Source of the DNA: Lichenostomus cassidix
Lineage: Eukaryota; Chordata; Aves; Passeriformes; Meliphagidae
Reading direction: 5' to 3'
NCBI GenBank assembly: GCA_008360975.2
Contig: CM039183.1
Coordinates: 76,213,850 to 76,277,849 of the forward strand
DNA: 64,000 bases
A program made the translations under genes and the position numbers. Below the pieces are notes generated by a model. The model searched no databases. It was not told the DNA's origin and saw only the letters and a list, made by a program, of their open reading frames with translations. This document shows, piece after piece, positions 22,901 through 35,189 of this stretch. The number at the start of each line of letters is the position of its first letter. Within the stretch, counting starts at the first letter, position 1.

Positions 22901-25900
22901 ATCATAAAGAATGCAATTATAAACAGACATTTTCAGAAAAACCTGCAAGATTCTCTTCTGTAAACTGACTACTCAGGACTGTTTTTTTGAGCAATTTTTG
23001 AGCTTTAAGGGGCCTCACCATTTCACCAAACACACGTGAACTATCTCACAAATACATCCATAGAAAAGAGAAAAAATATAGCAGTTTTCATCAGGTTGGA
23101 ATTTCTTTCCATTCACTTTAACAAGTTTTCTGATTACTGTACCAGTTAAATTGTAACTGTCACATCACTATGGACTAACATTTACGCACAATAGGTGGCT
23201 TTTCTTTTAACAGTTTCAAAACTGAAACAAATAAAGAACAAATGACCCATTAATGTTATAATAATCCTGTAGAGAGTTATACTCTGAAACATAAAATAAA
23301 CCAGATTTCAATGCCACTCTGCCATTTCTTTTCTAATAAAAAACCTAAACTTCCAAGAATTTTGTTTAATTGCAGCAGGACATTACAAGGAAGATTTAAA
23401 TTCACAAATACTTGAAAGAATATGATCCTACATAACTTTTGCTTCTGCAGTTTCAGAGAAAAACCTAAAAAGATCTATGCAAAATAAGCCACAGTTAAGA
23501 AATGTGTATGTATTTTTTTACTAAGTTAATACAAAACACTTATTTCAACCAGTCTTCCGTCAGTAGTGACCAACTCCAATTTTTAGAGCACTAATATCCA
23601 AATGGCTACAATCTTGGCTGCAACATTAAATGCTTCCACTACTAATGAAAAGGACCACTGAGACATACACAGCTTAAGAAGAAACAATTTCTATTTTTCA
23701 GAAAGCAGTTAAAAGAAGTAATTTATGCTTTCCATGAGCAGATCTTCTAAACTTTATGTAGAAAAGAAATGAGAATATATAAATACCTTTGCTGTAAGTC
23801 TTCACAAGGCCTTTACAAGGACTTTCCATCTTCAGCACTTTAGCCAAAGGACGCACTGGACTGTTCAGTGGGCTGATCGCCTTTGGAATGTATCTCAAGT
23901 GATTGAGATCAATGCTCAGTATTGAGCTGTCATCATCAACAGAAACTGGGTTAGTTTCTCGCTCTTTAGTTATAGGACACATCTTGCCACTGAGAGAGGA
24001 AGATGTTGCAGTACTGCTTTCAGTTAGGTCTGGCTCCAGATCACAAGTATTCTGGTCAACTAGTGGCTCATCCTTATCACTCATCATAGTTCTGTCCAGT
24101 GAACGAGATGTACTTGTATTAATTTCACAGATACTCTTTTCCTCAGTGGAATAGTCAGTATTTTCTGCAGCCAAGTGATCAGCATCCCTCACTTCTTCCA
24201 ATAAAGAGTCTGGTTTGATTTCACTGATACCTGTATCAGAGGACTCCAGCTCATCAGAATTCCTGGCTTCCGAGTCATCTAAGACAACATTTTGAGAGTC
24301 ACATTGATCTGCAGAGCTTTCTGTATCACCAGCCAGCCATGTTTTATCTTCCTCTTTCTTCTCTGCTGCTGACTCCTGAAGGCCTCCTATACTTGCACTC
24401 ATAGGTTTGGGTTGTGCCACTTCTGCTGCTGGTACCTGACCATCCTGCATCTCACCCTCTGTCACAGGCAACTCTCCACGCTCTGCCACACTCCCTGTCA
24501 CCTCCAGGGGCCAAGATTCAGAGTGGTTCAGACCTGTCACTGCTACTGTTTTTACTGAGGTTTCCAATTCAATCCGATCCCAAGCCTCTGTCACTTCTGA
24601 TGGCGTTTCAGCCTCCATTTTATCAGGAATCAGCACCTTGGCTGCTTCTGGCAAGGCCTGGGGCAGTACCTGACCCACTTCTGCTTCTGGTAAGGTTTGT
24701 GAGCTCAGTTCATCAGCTGTGACTGCTGGCAACGCTTCAGACTGTGCTGGATCTGCTGCTGCTACTTTCAAGGCTTCATTTTGAGAACTGACAGAAACAG
24801 GCACTGCTGGTTCCACACTGCTCTGAGCCAGAGTGTCCAGAACTTGGAGTGTTGAATGAGTTTGCTCTGTGGGACCACAGCCCACAGGGTGGGCAGAATC
24901 TATGAATTCTGCTTGCAGTGTGAGCTCTGTACCTCCCTCATCAGTGGCCTTTTGGGAAGGTGTTCTAAGTCCATCTGTTGCAGAGAGACACTGTTTCTTA
25001 TTAGGAGAAAGAGTTAAATTTAGCTTTTCCATAAAGCTAAGTTTTAAGTCTTTGCTTTTTGGCCCAGCGCCATTACCTTTAGTTTTGCTAACTTTATTGT
25101 CTTTTAAACTATCTGCTACTCTGGATGTTTCTTCCAACTTACAGCATTTGTTTCTCTCACTTTTTGTAAGATCTGTACTTTTCTTACAGTCTTTTACAGA
25201 TTGGTGAGAAAATTCTTTTGCAATTTTTTTTTCATTTCTAAAATGTCTATTTTCATCCTGGTCCTCTCTTTCCCTTTTCCTTTTTTCTTCAGTTCTGTGT
25301 CTTTCCGATTTGGAATGTGCTGTTTCCCATTCATGTCTACTACTACTTTCCTTCAAGCGTGCGTATTTATGCTCTCTGCTGCTGGAATTAGAAGGTGAAG
25401 TCCTTTCTTCTCGAGAGGTAGTATCATCTGTTCCCCTCTCCCTCCTGCAGTCAATGTGTTTTACTTTTCTAGACTCTTCCACACGACATTTACGTGATTC
25501 ATGAAGACTCTTTGAATGCTCATTCTTTGAGTGTGGACTGCTGCCCCTACTAGGCCTCCGTGGTTGCTCTTGCAGCTTTTCATTTGGTTTGGTTTTCTGG
25601 CCAGCAAGTTTTTCACCTTTGTCATGTGTTTTAATGTCTTTTTTTAATACATTTTGTAATCTCTCATCAGCATACAATTCTCCTCTTGTTTGAAATCTGT
25701 CTTTACCAGGTGTCTGTTTCTCCCAGGAAGAAACACCCCTTTCTGCTCTTCTTTCCACACTTGGACTGCATTTGAGTTTCACACTCAGACTTTTTTGTTG
25801 CAACTCATTTTTACAAGCCTTCTCTGAAAGGGTTTTCAGCTTCTGTTGAGGATCTGAATTCCCCTCTTCACTGTCACCATCATTTGCAGTGCTCTGATGT

Positions 25901-28900
25901 ACTTCTCTTTTGTATTTGTTGACATTTCCCCTACTGTACTGTTCATTACTTTTAGTTTCTTTTCTTTCCTTTCTGTTATCCTTGCTGGAAGTATGCTCAT
26001 AGCTCAGTGCACACGTTTGAGCACCATCACTGCAGAGCTCTTCAGGAGGGTACCTCAGCAAAAAAGGAGTGTTCCTTTTTTCAGAGACAGACTTCCCACT
26101 GTCTATATTATGAGATGAGTAACCGTGGTATGCATCTTTCAAACAGTCATTTTTCGTTCTATGTTCCATCTTCATATTATCACCCAAATCAGAGGGTCTG
26201 AATTTGGAATCTTTTGTTTTAGTTGACCCTGGAAGGTATGTTCTGGTGAAAACACTTCGATGGTTGGGAAACTCCGATAGCCTGTTTATAAAAAGAAGAA
26301 GAGTTATGCTATTTTGAAATTTATTTAAACATAGTTAGAGCTGAACTACAATGAATCCATGTATCTGTAAAAATTGTTAATACTTTTTTCCAGTTTCAAG
26401 CTGAAATAAAAAAAGGGCAATATAAAAAGATGTTTAATAATTTTCATCTGCATAGAACAAACAAATATAATCTATATATATGTTTTCTACAGGAAATTAA
26501 TCTAAGAAAAAAATCAAGATTTATGAAAAAATACTGTATTAAGCCTAGTTAACAATATCAGTAATTCAAATTATAATTTCATTGTCCAGCAATAAAAAGA
26601 GCTTTCCACCAGGAAAAAAAAACAGTTGTTCTTTACAGCATTAGTGAGATAAAATAATAATAATAGCAATAATAATAATAATAATAAAAACACCAATAAG
26701 CTAATAAACTACCTCATTTGGGAGTTGTTGCAAGCTCCAGAAAACTAGTACATTATGACAAGCAGGCCTCATCAAGGCCACATGCTACTTCTGAAAAGTC
26801 ATCACATTAAAAATAAAGAAAAAATTAATTTAAAAAGGGCACATGTAGCCTGTATGGCCTAAATGCCTATTCATTACTGATAAAATGTATCAGTTACCAT
26901 CCTATTAAAAAAACCAACCAAACAGAAAGCCTCCCAAGCCCACTACAACAAAACAAAACCCAAAATCAACCAGACCCTTTTTTACCATTGTCAATAGAAC
27001 ATTTCATTAAAAGAACACCTTCAAAAGACAAGGTCAACCTTCTTATACAGTCACCACTTCATAAAGAGAATGATGGTGTCTAATCCATGCAGAAGGAAAA
27101 CAGAAATAAAACAACAAATGATATCAGCAAACCACTAAATATCTGGCTCTGTTTTAGAGCTTCAAGGATGAAGTGGCTGCTACACAGACATTTGGATTTG
27201 GCCTAAAATTCTATGATGAATCAGCATCCAGTTGTAAGGAATCACTGCAAGTGTAAAATAATTCCATATTTATCTCCAATACAAAATAGGGTTGATTTTG
27301 CTTTATAAAACAAAGTACTTCCTATGGGTCAATACAGTAAATTTAAATATACTATGAACACCTTATACAACTAGGCATACTCCAAAAATGTGACATTGTG
27401 ATGTGAACTGAATGTTGAGCGCAAACACTGCTGCAGCTGTTGTAATACAAACCTCTTTCTTCTATTTATGTTTCATTTTGAATGATACTGATAATTTTTT
27501 GCTTTAGGCTGGCTATTAAATCTGTATACATGTGTGATTAATATAATTGTATCCAAGATGTGTTTGTTTAATTTTGTGGTTTTATAGCTGAGTTTTTTTG
27601 GAGATAAACATTAACAATTTCCTGAGAGATACCAATTTTGTACCAATCTTTGCAGATAGATGCATTGCTTAAGCTGAGTTAATTTACTATAAACCATGCA
27701 GCAGACAAGGCATGTTTTTAAGATCTCAAAGTGCCACTTTCCCCACAATTTTCCATGATGGATGCTTCCAAAATACCTAGATAAATACCTTGTTCACAAA
27801 TTTTCACCATCAGATGGTATTGCAATGCAGCTTGTGAAGTATTTAATGAGGTCAAATATTCAAAACAAAAAATGTCTTTTTCAAGCAATTTGATTAAAAA
27901 CACAGAATACTGCACTCAAAGGTGTGAAAATGACAGCTGTTTTGTGAAAGGTAATCAACTGAAAGAATTACAGTCAAAACCTCTTGACCTCCATCAGACT
28001 GTGCCTGGTAATTTTCCGTATTTAGCAAAGAAACCTGCATAGTTTATATGCACAAAGCCTTTAGCACAGTGACGTGAAATGAACAAGAAAAGGTGCTCCT
28101 TACAACACCTTTTGGTGCAAGAAAGTATCAAATGGTTAAATCAAAATACAAACAAACCAATGATGTGTGACACAAGTGACAAGCAGGTCACCTTGTGACA
28201 AGTTGGAGTCCTCAATCTTGAACCCCTGGTCTGGTTTCATGTGGTTCAGAAACCTTACTGTCACATACTCTCCCATCCATACTTCACTGCTTTCAACTCC
28301 TTGCAGTAATGTTAGTAGTACACACAAATAACTAAGATTTTTCTAGTTGTTATTCCCCACCACTGGAGACAGGGATTTCCTGTCTTGCCAGGAAAACATT
28401 AAATAATGTATTTCTTTTCACTTGTTGTCTGAAAAGTTCCATGGAATTAATGTCTTGTGGCCATAAAACAGAAACAGTTCAGCTTCAAAACTAGTAAGAT
28501 ACCTGCTTTCAAACATGTAAGATGGTTAGATAACCCAAGAGGAACAGTTACAAACAAAAATTCATGCAAATGGTCACCCTTTGGATTCCTTCTTGCTTTC
28601 TTACGTAGAAACCAAAGATGTCATCAGGCAAAGAAGATACATATTTCCTCTCATTGTACTGCTTTCTAAACTACACAATTACTTACTAAACAATGATATT
28701 TTTCAAAAGTTTTTCTTAAAACACACACAAAAATTTCCAACAAGTATATAAACATGATCAGACAAAAAGCATGTTTTCAGTGCTACTGTCTATTTGTACC
28801 TTTGATGGAGATGACTGATTTCTTCATCCTTACGGTTAATCTCCACTCTTGCTGTTTTGATCAGGGCCGAAATATTCTTTTTAAGAGCTTGGTTTTCGTT

Positions 28901-31900
28901 CTGTAGAATGACATTCTATTTAAAATATACATAAAACAGACAGCAAGAGAGAGAGGGACAGAAAAAACAAGAATTAGCTTGGGTATCCAAACATATAATG
29001 AAAAACAGTGCAAGACAACAACCAGAAAAATTCATTGGCAAAGAGACAGTAAAACATATGTAAACTGTGTTGAAGAAATCAGAACTACTGAGATCCAATG
29101 AAGTTGGTTTTCAGTTTTTTTTATTTCACTTCACTCACATTTATGCTCATGTTTGTGTTCCTGGTAATTATTTCAAAGGTTTTATGCATACAGTTTGGCA
29201 AAACTGAAATATGCCATAAAACAGTTAACTATAGAACTAAAAAATGATAATCCACCTCTTTTCTTCATTATTTTACTCAATTTATTGCTTTCTTTGTCAC
29301 TGTGTCAAATGAGAGATGTAGCTTTTAAGCACTCTCAGAGGAAGAGGGTAATTGCATTACTTCCAAGGTATCAAAACCAACTTTTGGTGCTATATCATTC
29401 CAACATTTCCAGGTATGATATTCTAGAACCCTGTCAGTCCTAGAAATAGTCCTTCTCTTGATAACTGTCCCTGGCAAAGCCTGCTCAGAAAGGCAGATAA
29501 GTTTTGCACCAAACAATACAGAAATGTCACAGAGCAGCAGCTGCTTACCACTGCAAATCTTAGAACCCTTGGGACTTATCCATAATATGCAGTAGAGGAC
29601 ACTGCAGTTGCCCCAAATAACCCAGCTCTAGAGAATGGCACAGCAAGGGAACACCAGCTCAAGTTGAAGAGCAGTTCAGACTCATCAAAATGGCACTATG
29701 CTGAAAGCAACACAGACATCCACTTCCAGTCCTAATGACAGCTCAGGTACCTTTGCAACCCTCTCCCTAGTGCATTAAAAAACCAAAGGTACTGGATACC
29801 TTTCTGAAAACTATTCATTTGACACGTTTACTTTCTAATTAAGAAGACAGAAGACAGCTTTTAACCAAATAAAGTCTTACTGCATACAACATTGTGCAAC
29901 AAATGAAATTAGCACATGAATTTAATTTGATTTTGTCAGTAGGCTGTCCCAGCAACCATCGTAGGCAGACCAAGTTCCTAGCACCCACTGGGGTGCTTTA
30001 CAAACCATCCATGCAATGGATCAAGTCTGGAAAGCATATGAAATTGCCTTCTCAAAGCAATATTCAATTTACTTTGCATGATCTTGACAATATTTCTCTT
30101 TGAACTACAATACCTGTGCCTGTATTTCTTTAAATTTCTTCATCAACTCTTTAATTTGCTGCTGACACTTTCCATATTCTGCCTGCAACTGTCAGAGAGA
30201 GAAGAATTCACAGCACAGAAGTGGACTTAATTATACAGAAGAGATATTTCTCTAGGTTTATAGTTAGTTAACACAGTAATGTATATTACAAACTTCTGTT
30301 TTTCCCCCAAAGTAACATATTAAAGCTATATTGAAACAAAAGGTTTCAATATGCTCCAACTGGTATACAGGTCTCTAAAACAACACACTCAGATAAGACA
30401 AAATCTATATGTGATTGCCTAACAGTAATAGGCTAAAAAATAACAGGAAGCCATATTATTGTGACATTGAAGACATGATGCTCATCAAGGAACAGGAGTT
30501 CCGAAAGCCAAATAGATGGGGACTTGCTTGTCAGATTTTGTGTAGCACAGACCAGGTAAGGAAAAACACACCAAAAAGTTACTACAAACAAATCTGGACT
30601 GCAAAGGACATGATCCTGCTGAGATCACAAGTAAAATAAATCTGGCATGAGCTCTTCTTTAGAGGTAGACAGTGACAAAACTTTCACAGGAAAATGGACA
30701 ACTTCCATTCAAACACATAGTCAAGAGCTTTGAAACTTGCAAAGTAACATTTTCATTACTCAGGAGAGTCCTGGAGGTTTCACTCCTGCTCCTTCTAACA
30801 TCTGTGGATAGCTGTCCCCTTCACACCCTTTAAATGTGCCTTATAGGCAAAGACTGGTGATGCTACTTAAGTGAGTGTTGTACTAATTTGCCAAAAGCAG
30901 TTACATACTGCACAGCCACCTTCAGTCTCAAGGACAGAATTTAACACCACATAAGATAGGTCATGAATTTATCTACTTTACTCTGGTAAAATTTGTTTGG
31001 AGCAATTTCAAGACTAGTTTTGTATCAGATGCCTGAACAGATCCTTGACTAGAGGGAAATCAATACATTTCCCCATAATGGAGCTGATACATGAACTGCA
31101 TGCAAAGGATGATAAATGAGAACAGATCATGTCACAGAGAGACAGATTCACTTATTCAGATGAACTTGTTGTCCTAAGAGTTTATTAGCACACTTCTGTT
31201 TTTACTTATTTAAAACCAGTTTGCCTGTTTTTTCAACAATGTGAGTATGCTGACGTCATTTTCTGTACTTTACTTTTTACACAAGAAAATTTGAAACAAC
31301 CTCCTCCTCAAAACACCAGATTTTTTTTCATATTAATACATACCTCGTCATAGGATGCTTTCTTTGCAGTCCCTTCTTCAATTAGTATCTCATCAAATAA
31401 ATTTAAGCTGTTTCTAGATGGTGTAGAACTTGGAGCACAATTGTCTATATAAAGAAAATCAATTACATAAGGAAAAAGGTATTTTTCTAGCTGTACTGCA
31501 CTGTGTAGATTATTTTATACTGTCTGTGCATTTTAGTTTCACTTCATGTACTTACAAGGTAACACACAAAATAAAGAATTATTACATGCTTGTGGCATAT
31601 TACGTTGCAATAGCACACAGAGATTTCCTGATACAGTCCTCTGTAGGTGAAATGAAAGTGAAATGAAAGTGAAATGAAAAAAAAACCCCAAACAACCAAA
31701 ACCAACTGAGAAGCCAACACCCAAATCATTCAGATGACACCACTTTTTCCTCAAATCAGCCTGGGTGTCCTGTTCACCAAATACATTTAACTGACAGGAT
31801 CTGGCTTATGACACCCCTCAAATACAGATCCATTTGCAGACAGATAAATGAAGTCAGCTGTCAAAGTTGTGCTTCAATCCTTTGGACAATACCATAAGGC

Positions 31901-34088
31901 AAAAAGTATTAATAACACAAGGCAAGAGGACATACAAATAACATCTTATCTGTACAGAGCAAAGATCTCACCATTTCTCTCTTCAAATCTAAAAAAATAA
32001 GGTCCCTCAAAACTGGACTGTTTTCTAAAAAACTAAAATGTTTTCATTGCACAGTCATTCTTCTTTGTATCTTTGATACTTACTAAAACAACACACCTCC
32101 ATATGTGAAATATGAACTTAAGAAATACAAAATGTAAAATGAGAAAAAGATATATAGATGCTTTATGTCTGTAGGATATAGTATAGTCCTTCCATAAAAA
32201 TTCAATGGTTTTACAGCAGTAAGATCAGGAGAGAAATATATGCTTAAATATTAGAAATAGCATTTCATTAAATGGTACACTAAGGCTCATGAAAAAGAAC
32301 ATATGCTGGACCCATTTATTTCTCACCTTCAAAGAAATTACAAGAGGAAATTAGTTCACAATAGCATGTCAAATTATTTGGAAAGTATCAAAAGGCTAAA
32401 AAGATCTCCTGAACATACTGTATCATATAGAAAGTGTGTTTTGGATTTCTCACTGGGGATTTAGTGATCAGTGACTGTTGGATCTGATCCTGAAGCTTAA
32501 AAAAACCACAAAATAAAGGTGCTTTACCCAAGGTAAAATGTTCTATATCAAGGCACTGATAAAATAGCTAAGGTTTCTCTGCACATCTTTACGTGCCAAA
32601 GTCTTTTTCAACAGCCAATATCAGAGGAAAACTGTTTTTCATTCATTCAGCTAACAGATCTAAGAATTCTTTACTGCATTATACAGATCAACATATATGT
32701 CTTGAATTTAAACAAGTTGCTCACTGAAGCATAGGTTACACCAGCTAAATGTAAACTTAACGCTAAATATTGTTTTACTTGAAATCAGCCTAAGCAGCAG
32801 AGACTCTACAATGTTCCAAGCCAAGCAGTGAGACAAAATCAACGTACCAGAAACTGACAAACTGCTGTCCAAGCCATCATAAATATCCACTGAGCTCTCA
32901 TCTCCTTCCCTGAAGGGAGAAGCTTCAGCTAAAGCAATGAAAGAAAAAAAAAAAAAAAAGCCAAAGTAATAATTTAGTAAACTGCAAACTCTACCTTCTC
33001 CATAAAGTGAGTGTAGCTGTGATCCCATACCAGTAGATAACAGTAGAAGTAATTGCACAAACCAGTAAAAGACAGGGGAATTTTATCCAGCAAACTACTG
33101 CTACGGTGGAGAAAAGATCTTTAGTCACCAGAGAGCAAAGACAGTCTTGTAAAACCAGTTCGTAAATATGACAAGAACTGTGCATAAAGCAAATTACATG
33201 GAAAATAAATTTTAAAATGATAAACTAAGTAAACTCGATCTAACTTTGAAACTGTTTTCTAGAACACACTGAATTCAAAAGTTATACAACTCAAAAACAA
33301 AAATAAAACAATTGGCACGATAAAACCACTACCGTTAAAAGAAATATTTCTTGTTAAAAAGGAAGTATTGTAGCAGTCTGTATCATAATACAAACAGTTT
33401 GCTTCACTATTACCAGCTACTCACACACTAACTGGTTCTGTAAACGTATTTTAATCTAAATCTCCTCAGTTTCTCTTCATGTCTTTTTCCAATGCCTCTT
33501 ATCATTCTCGTCTCCTCTATGTGAACCTCTCCAGCTCTGCAACAAATATTATTTCTATAAAGAAAAACATCAATATCCACAGTCCTTCTGAGGCTGGGAA
33601 TCTCAGAAATATGGGTCAAGTCAACCAACTGTGGAGCTGGAAATAAAAAGTACCTTGATTATGGGTCACGTGGCAGATGATAGCACATTGACTCTTACAA
33701 ACAGTAAACAAAGGAGCTGTGCCCCTAACTGTTCAAATCCAGGATTCATTAAAATACAGCTGAAGGTTAAATTACACACTATGAAAGACAGGGAAGAGAG
33801 CACCTCTAGGCACCCCCTCAAAACATTCCAGAAATCCAAAGTACACAGTTATGGTTTTAAATACAAACTTACTCATGGGATAGGGCTCACAATGTCATTG
33901 TGCCACAGCCATTTAGCTGCTCATCAGTATTTGTCCCAACTTCAAAGGTGTTTCTAAGTTATTTTTGGACTTATTTATTTGCACAAGACTGGTTGCATTA
34001 ATTCCCTGCCAAACCAGAAAGTAATCTAACACTTCTTACCACTGTAGCGGATATCGAACAGTCCCAATCCATCCTCATCTGCTGCCAT
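16876..34088 (-). CDS. CASP8AP2: CASP8-associated protein 2 / FLASH, nine coding exons (whole gene span)
   Basis: Large nuclear scaffold of histone locus bodies. Its N-terminus joins Lsm11 of the U7 snRNP to recruit the histone pre-mRNA cleavage machinery, and its C-terminal SANT/Myb-like domain binds NPAT. Coding exons, in order: 34088-34040, 32928-32848, 31444-31344, 30188-30114, 28915-28800, 26281-23787, 22873-19957, 18351-18252, 16932-16876. They sum to 5991 bases, 1996 residues (human about 1982), and every splice phase fits. A coiled coil lies at about 78-141. Charged Ser-rich disorder fills most of exon 6, with conserved [20 protein letters not shown] (about 552-571) and [20 protein letters not shown] (about 930-949). 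[16 protein letters not shown] follows at about 1018, a helical block at about 1118-1247, basic nuclear-localisation clusters near 1858 and 1872, and the SANT-like end from about 1940. It is divergent from MDN1 and shares its CpG-island promoter. Confidence 0.95.
18252..18351 (-). CDS. CASP8AP2: CASP8AP2 coding exon 8 (SANT-like domain)
   Basis: Residues 1945-1978, [15 protein letters not shown] through NKSPNQ. This is the core of the C-terminal SANT/Myb-like domain that contacts NPAT in mammals. Acceptor GCCGTAG, donor CAG|GTAGGT, ends in phase 0. Confidence 0.93.
19957..22873 (-). CDS. CASP8AP2: CASP8AP2 coding exon 7 (large)
   Basis: 2917 bases, residues 973-1944. It opens [15 protein letters not shown] after TTCATAG and ends VVVSWT before GTAATT. 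It carries the acidic EEGEI motif and a helical block with [16 protein letters not shown]. The most conserved part of the protein follows: [20 protein letters not shown], then [20 protein letters not shown], then [19 protein letters not shown]. One SUMO-interaction-like SIDLT lies at about 1818, followed by basic NLS clusters. Confidence 0.95.
23787..26281 (-). CDS. CASP8AP2: CASP8AP2 coding exon 6 (large)
   Basis: 2495 bases, residues 141-972. It starts [10 protein letters not shown] after AAACAG and ends at KTYSK before GTATTT. It is low-complexity and Lys/Arg/Glu/Ser-rich, with an RS/KR-like stretch near 470-490. A bird-specific-looking Ala/Pro/Glu/Val segment (about 635-693) has degenerate LPEA-type repeats. 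Conserved islands are [20 protein letters not shown] and [20 protein letters not shown] near the end. Confidence 0.93.
26647..26694. repeat. (AAT)n microsatellite
   Basis: Repeated AAT/ATA units with one GCA interruption in CASP8AP2 intron 5. Confidence 0.8.
28800..28915 (-). CDS. CASP8AP2: CASP8AP2 coding exon 5
   Basis: Encodes residues 103-140 ([20 protein letters not shown] and the following [10 protein letters not shown]), the second half of the coiled coil. It is nearly identical to what I recall of the human sequence. Donor GTACAA, phase 2. Confidence 0.9.
30114..30188 (-). CDS. CASP8AP2: CASP8AP2 coding exon 4
   Basis: Encodes residues 78-102, [19 protein letters not shown] and onward, the first half of the coiled coil of the Lsm11-binding region. 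75 bases, phase 0 at both ends. Confidence 0.9.
31344..31444 (-). CDS. CASP8AP2: CASP8AP2 coding exon 3
   Basis: Encodes residues 44-77 (ends ASYDE). It carries the position of the LDLY motif, reported to recruit the histone cleavage complex; here it reads LNLF (57-60). Donor GTATGT. Confidence 0.9.
31647..31679. repeat. Tandem GTGAAATGAAA x3
   Basis: Three perfect 11-base copies followed by poly-A, within the CASP8AP2 intron just upstream of coding exon 3. Confidence 0.85.
32848..32928 (-). CDS. CASP8AP2: CASP8AP2 coding exon 2
   Basis: Encodes residues 17-43, including [12 protein letters not shown], which corresponds to human SLDIYAGLDS. Acceptor TGCTTTAG, donor GTACGT, phase 1 on both sides. 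Confidence 0.9.
34040..34088 (-). CDS. CASP8AP2: CASP8AP2 coding exon 1
   Basis: Starts at the ATG at 34088 (A at -3, G at +4) and encodes [16 protein letters not shown] plus one base. It ends at GTAAGA. The transcript exon begins at 34114, right after a TAG acceptor. MAAD and LFD agree with the mammalian N-terminus. Confidence 0.9.
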
Positions 34089-34099
34089 GATACAACTCC

Positions 34100-34114
34100 C
34101 TATGGCTTCCCCAT
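34100..34114 (-). promoter_or_regulatory. CASP8AP2: Four-codon upstream ORF in the CASP8AP2 5' UTR
   Basis: The untranslated part of the first coding exon begins exactly with ATG GGG AAG CCA TAG, so the acceptor AG abuts the uORF start. The stop lies 11 bases before the main ATG, and the uORF is out of frame with it. It could reduce or tune initiation. The -3 base depends on which upstream exon is joined. Confidence 0.6.
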
Positions 34115-34817
34115 CTACGAGTAAAATAACAGAGCAAATAAAATCACTTAATTGCCAGAACAGCAACAGAAACCAGCAGCATCCTTAAGTATGTCAATTA
34201 CACCTGAGTTACCTGTGGCCCTTCTTCTTTAACACAATCCAGCACTAGAATGAGAAAACTCTCGTATCAAGGTAACAAAATCTGCTTTCAAGAAACGTAA
34301 GAAATGATCTGTTACTTGAATAAGCCTTTTGAAGATCTTTGTCTCTCTCTTATAGATCTTATAAAGAAATTTCGATATTAAAATTAGCACTGCATTCTTT
34401 GAACGGCTTATGCGAATGTGCATCTTACCTAGCTAAAATACTGATAATTGGTAATTCTGATTTCTTCCCTGCTGACCATTTATGAGCAACTTCCCCTTGT
34501 CTGATACCACCAGTCAACGCAGCACCGAGCAGTGGGGCTGGCAGGGGCAAGGCAGAGGCACGGAGCAGCGCAGAGCAGCCGCCAGGCCGTGCAGAGGCAG
34601 CGGCCCTTCCTCCCTGCCCAGGCGGGAAGGGGGTCCCGCCCGCCCCAGTCGCTGCCCCGGCGGAAGAGCTCGGCACCTCTCGGGGGTCAGGGCAGGCGCA
34701 CCCTCGGTCGCGGCTCCGCAGCCCCCGGCGGCTGGGGGCGGGCAGGCGGTGCCCGGGGTGCGCGGTGCCGTGCGGGGCTGCGGGGCGGCGGGAGGCGCCA
34801 GGGCCGGGAGCGCTCAC

Positions 34818-34850
34818 CGGCGGCGCCGCAGGCCGGGCGGGGGCGGGGCC
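34818..34850 (-). promoter_or_regulatory. CASP8AP2: Candidate CASP8AP2 5' untranslated exon, donor at 34817
   Basis: On the minus strand GCCGCCG|GTGAGCG is a strong donor and would join to the acceptor at 34115-34116. The exon's 5' limit is unknown; the right end given is arbitrary. Confidence 0.5.
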
Positions 34851-34932
34851 AGCGCCGCGGCAGCCAACGGCCGGGGCCGCACAGCGCATCCGCCGCCGTG
34901 ACGCCGCGAGCCCCGCCCGCGGCCTCGAGCGG

Positions 34933-34943
34933 TTGGCGCCAAA
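34933..34943. promoter_or_regulatory. E2F-type site TTGGCGCCAAA
   Basis: The minus strand reads TTTGGCGCCAA, matching the E2F consensus TTTSSCGC. It is near-palindromic. An E2F input suits CASP8AP2, whose histone-mRNA role peaks in S phase; regulation is inferred. Confidence 0.55.
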
Positions 34944-34964
34944 TTGCGGCGCGCGGGGGGCGGA

Positions 34965-35001
34965 GCCCCGCCCCCTCGGCCGAGGCCCCGCCCCCTCGGC
35001 C
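34965..35001. promoter_or_regulatory. Tandem GC boxes
   Basis: A 17-base word GCCCCGCCCCCTCGGCC occurs twice with a 20-base period, each copy holding an Sp1/KLF-type CCCCGCCCC core. Confidence 0.6.
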
Positions 35002-35189
35002 CTTCCCGACCACGGGCCCATCCCGGCCCGGCCCCGAGCGCGGGAAATCGCGCGCTGCTCCCGGCGGCACGAGCCGACAGCCTCCCGCCTGCTCCGGGAG
35101 CCTGCTCACGGCACTCGCCGGTCCCGCAGGCTCGGTGCCGCGGCCCCTGGAGGCTGCCCGGGGCAGCGCCGCGCGACACGCGCGCTCAC

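Larger units (their letters stand above)
18352..34039 (-). other. CASP8AP2: CASP8AP2 introns (general content)
   Basis: The eight coding-region introns are AT-rich. Intron 5 (26282-28799) holds an (AAT)n tract and no other recognisable element. Intron 2 (31445-32847) has a tandem 11-mer next to poly-A. Intron 7 (18352-19956) and intron 8 (16933-18251) hold the candidate alternative/antisense exons described separately. I see no nested gene, tRNA or snoRNA that I can support. Confidence 0.5.
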
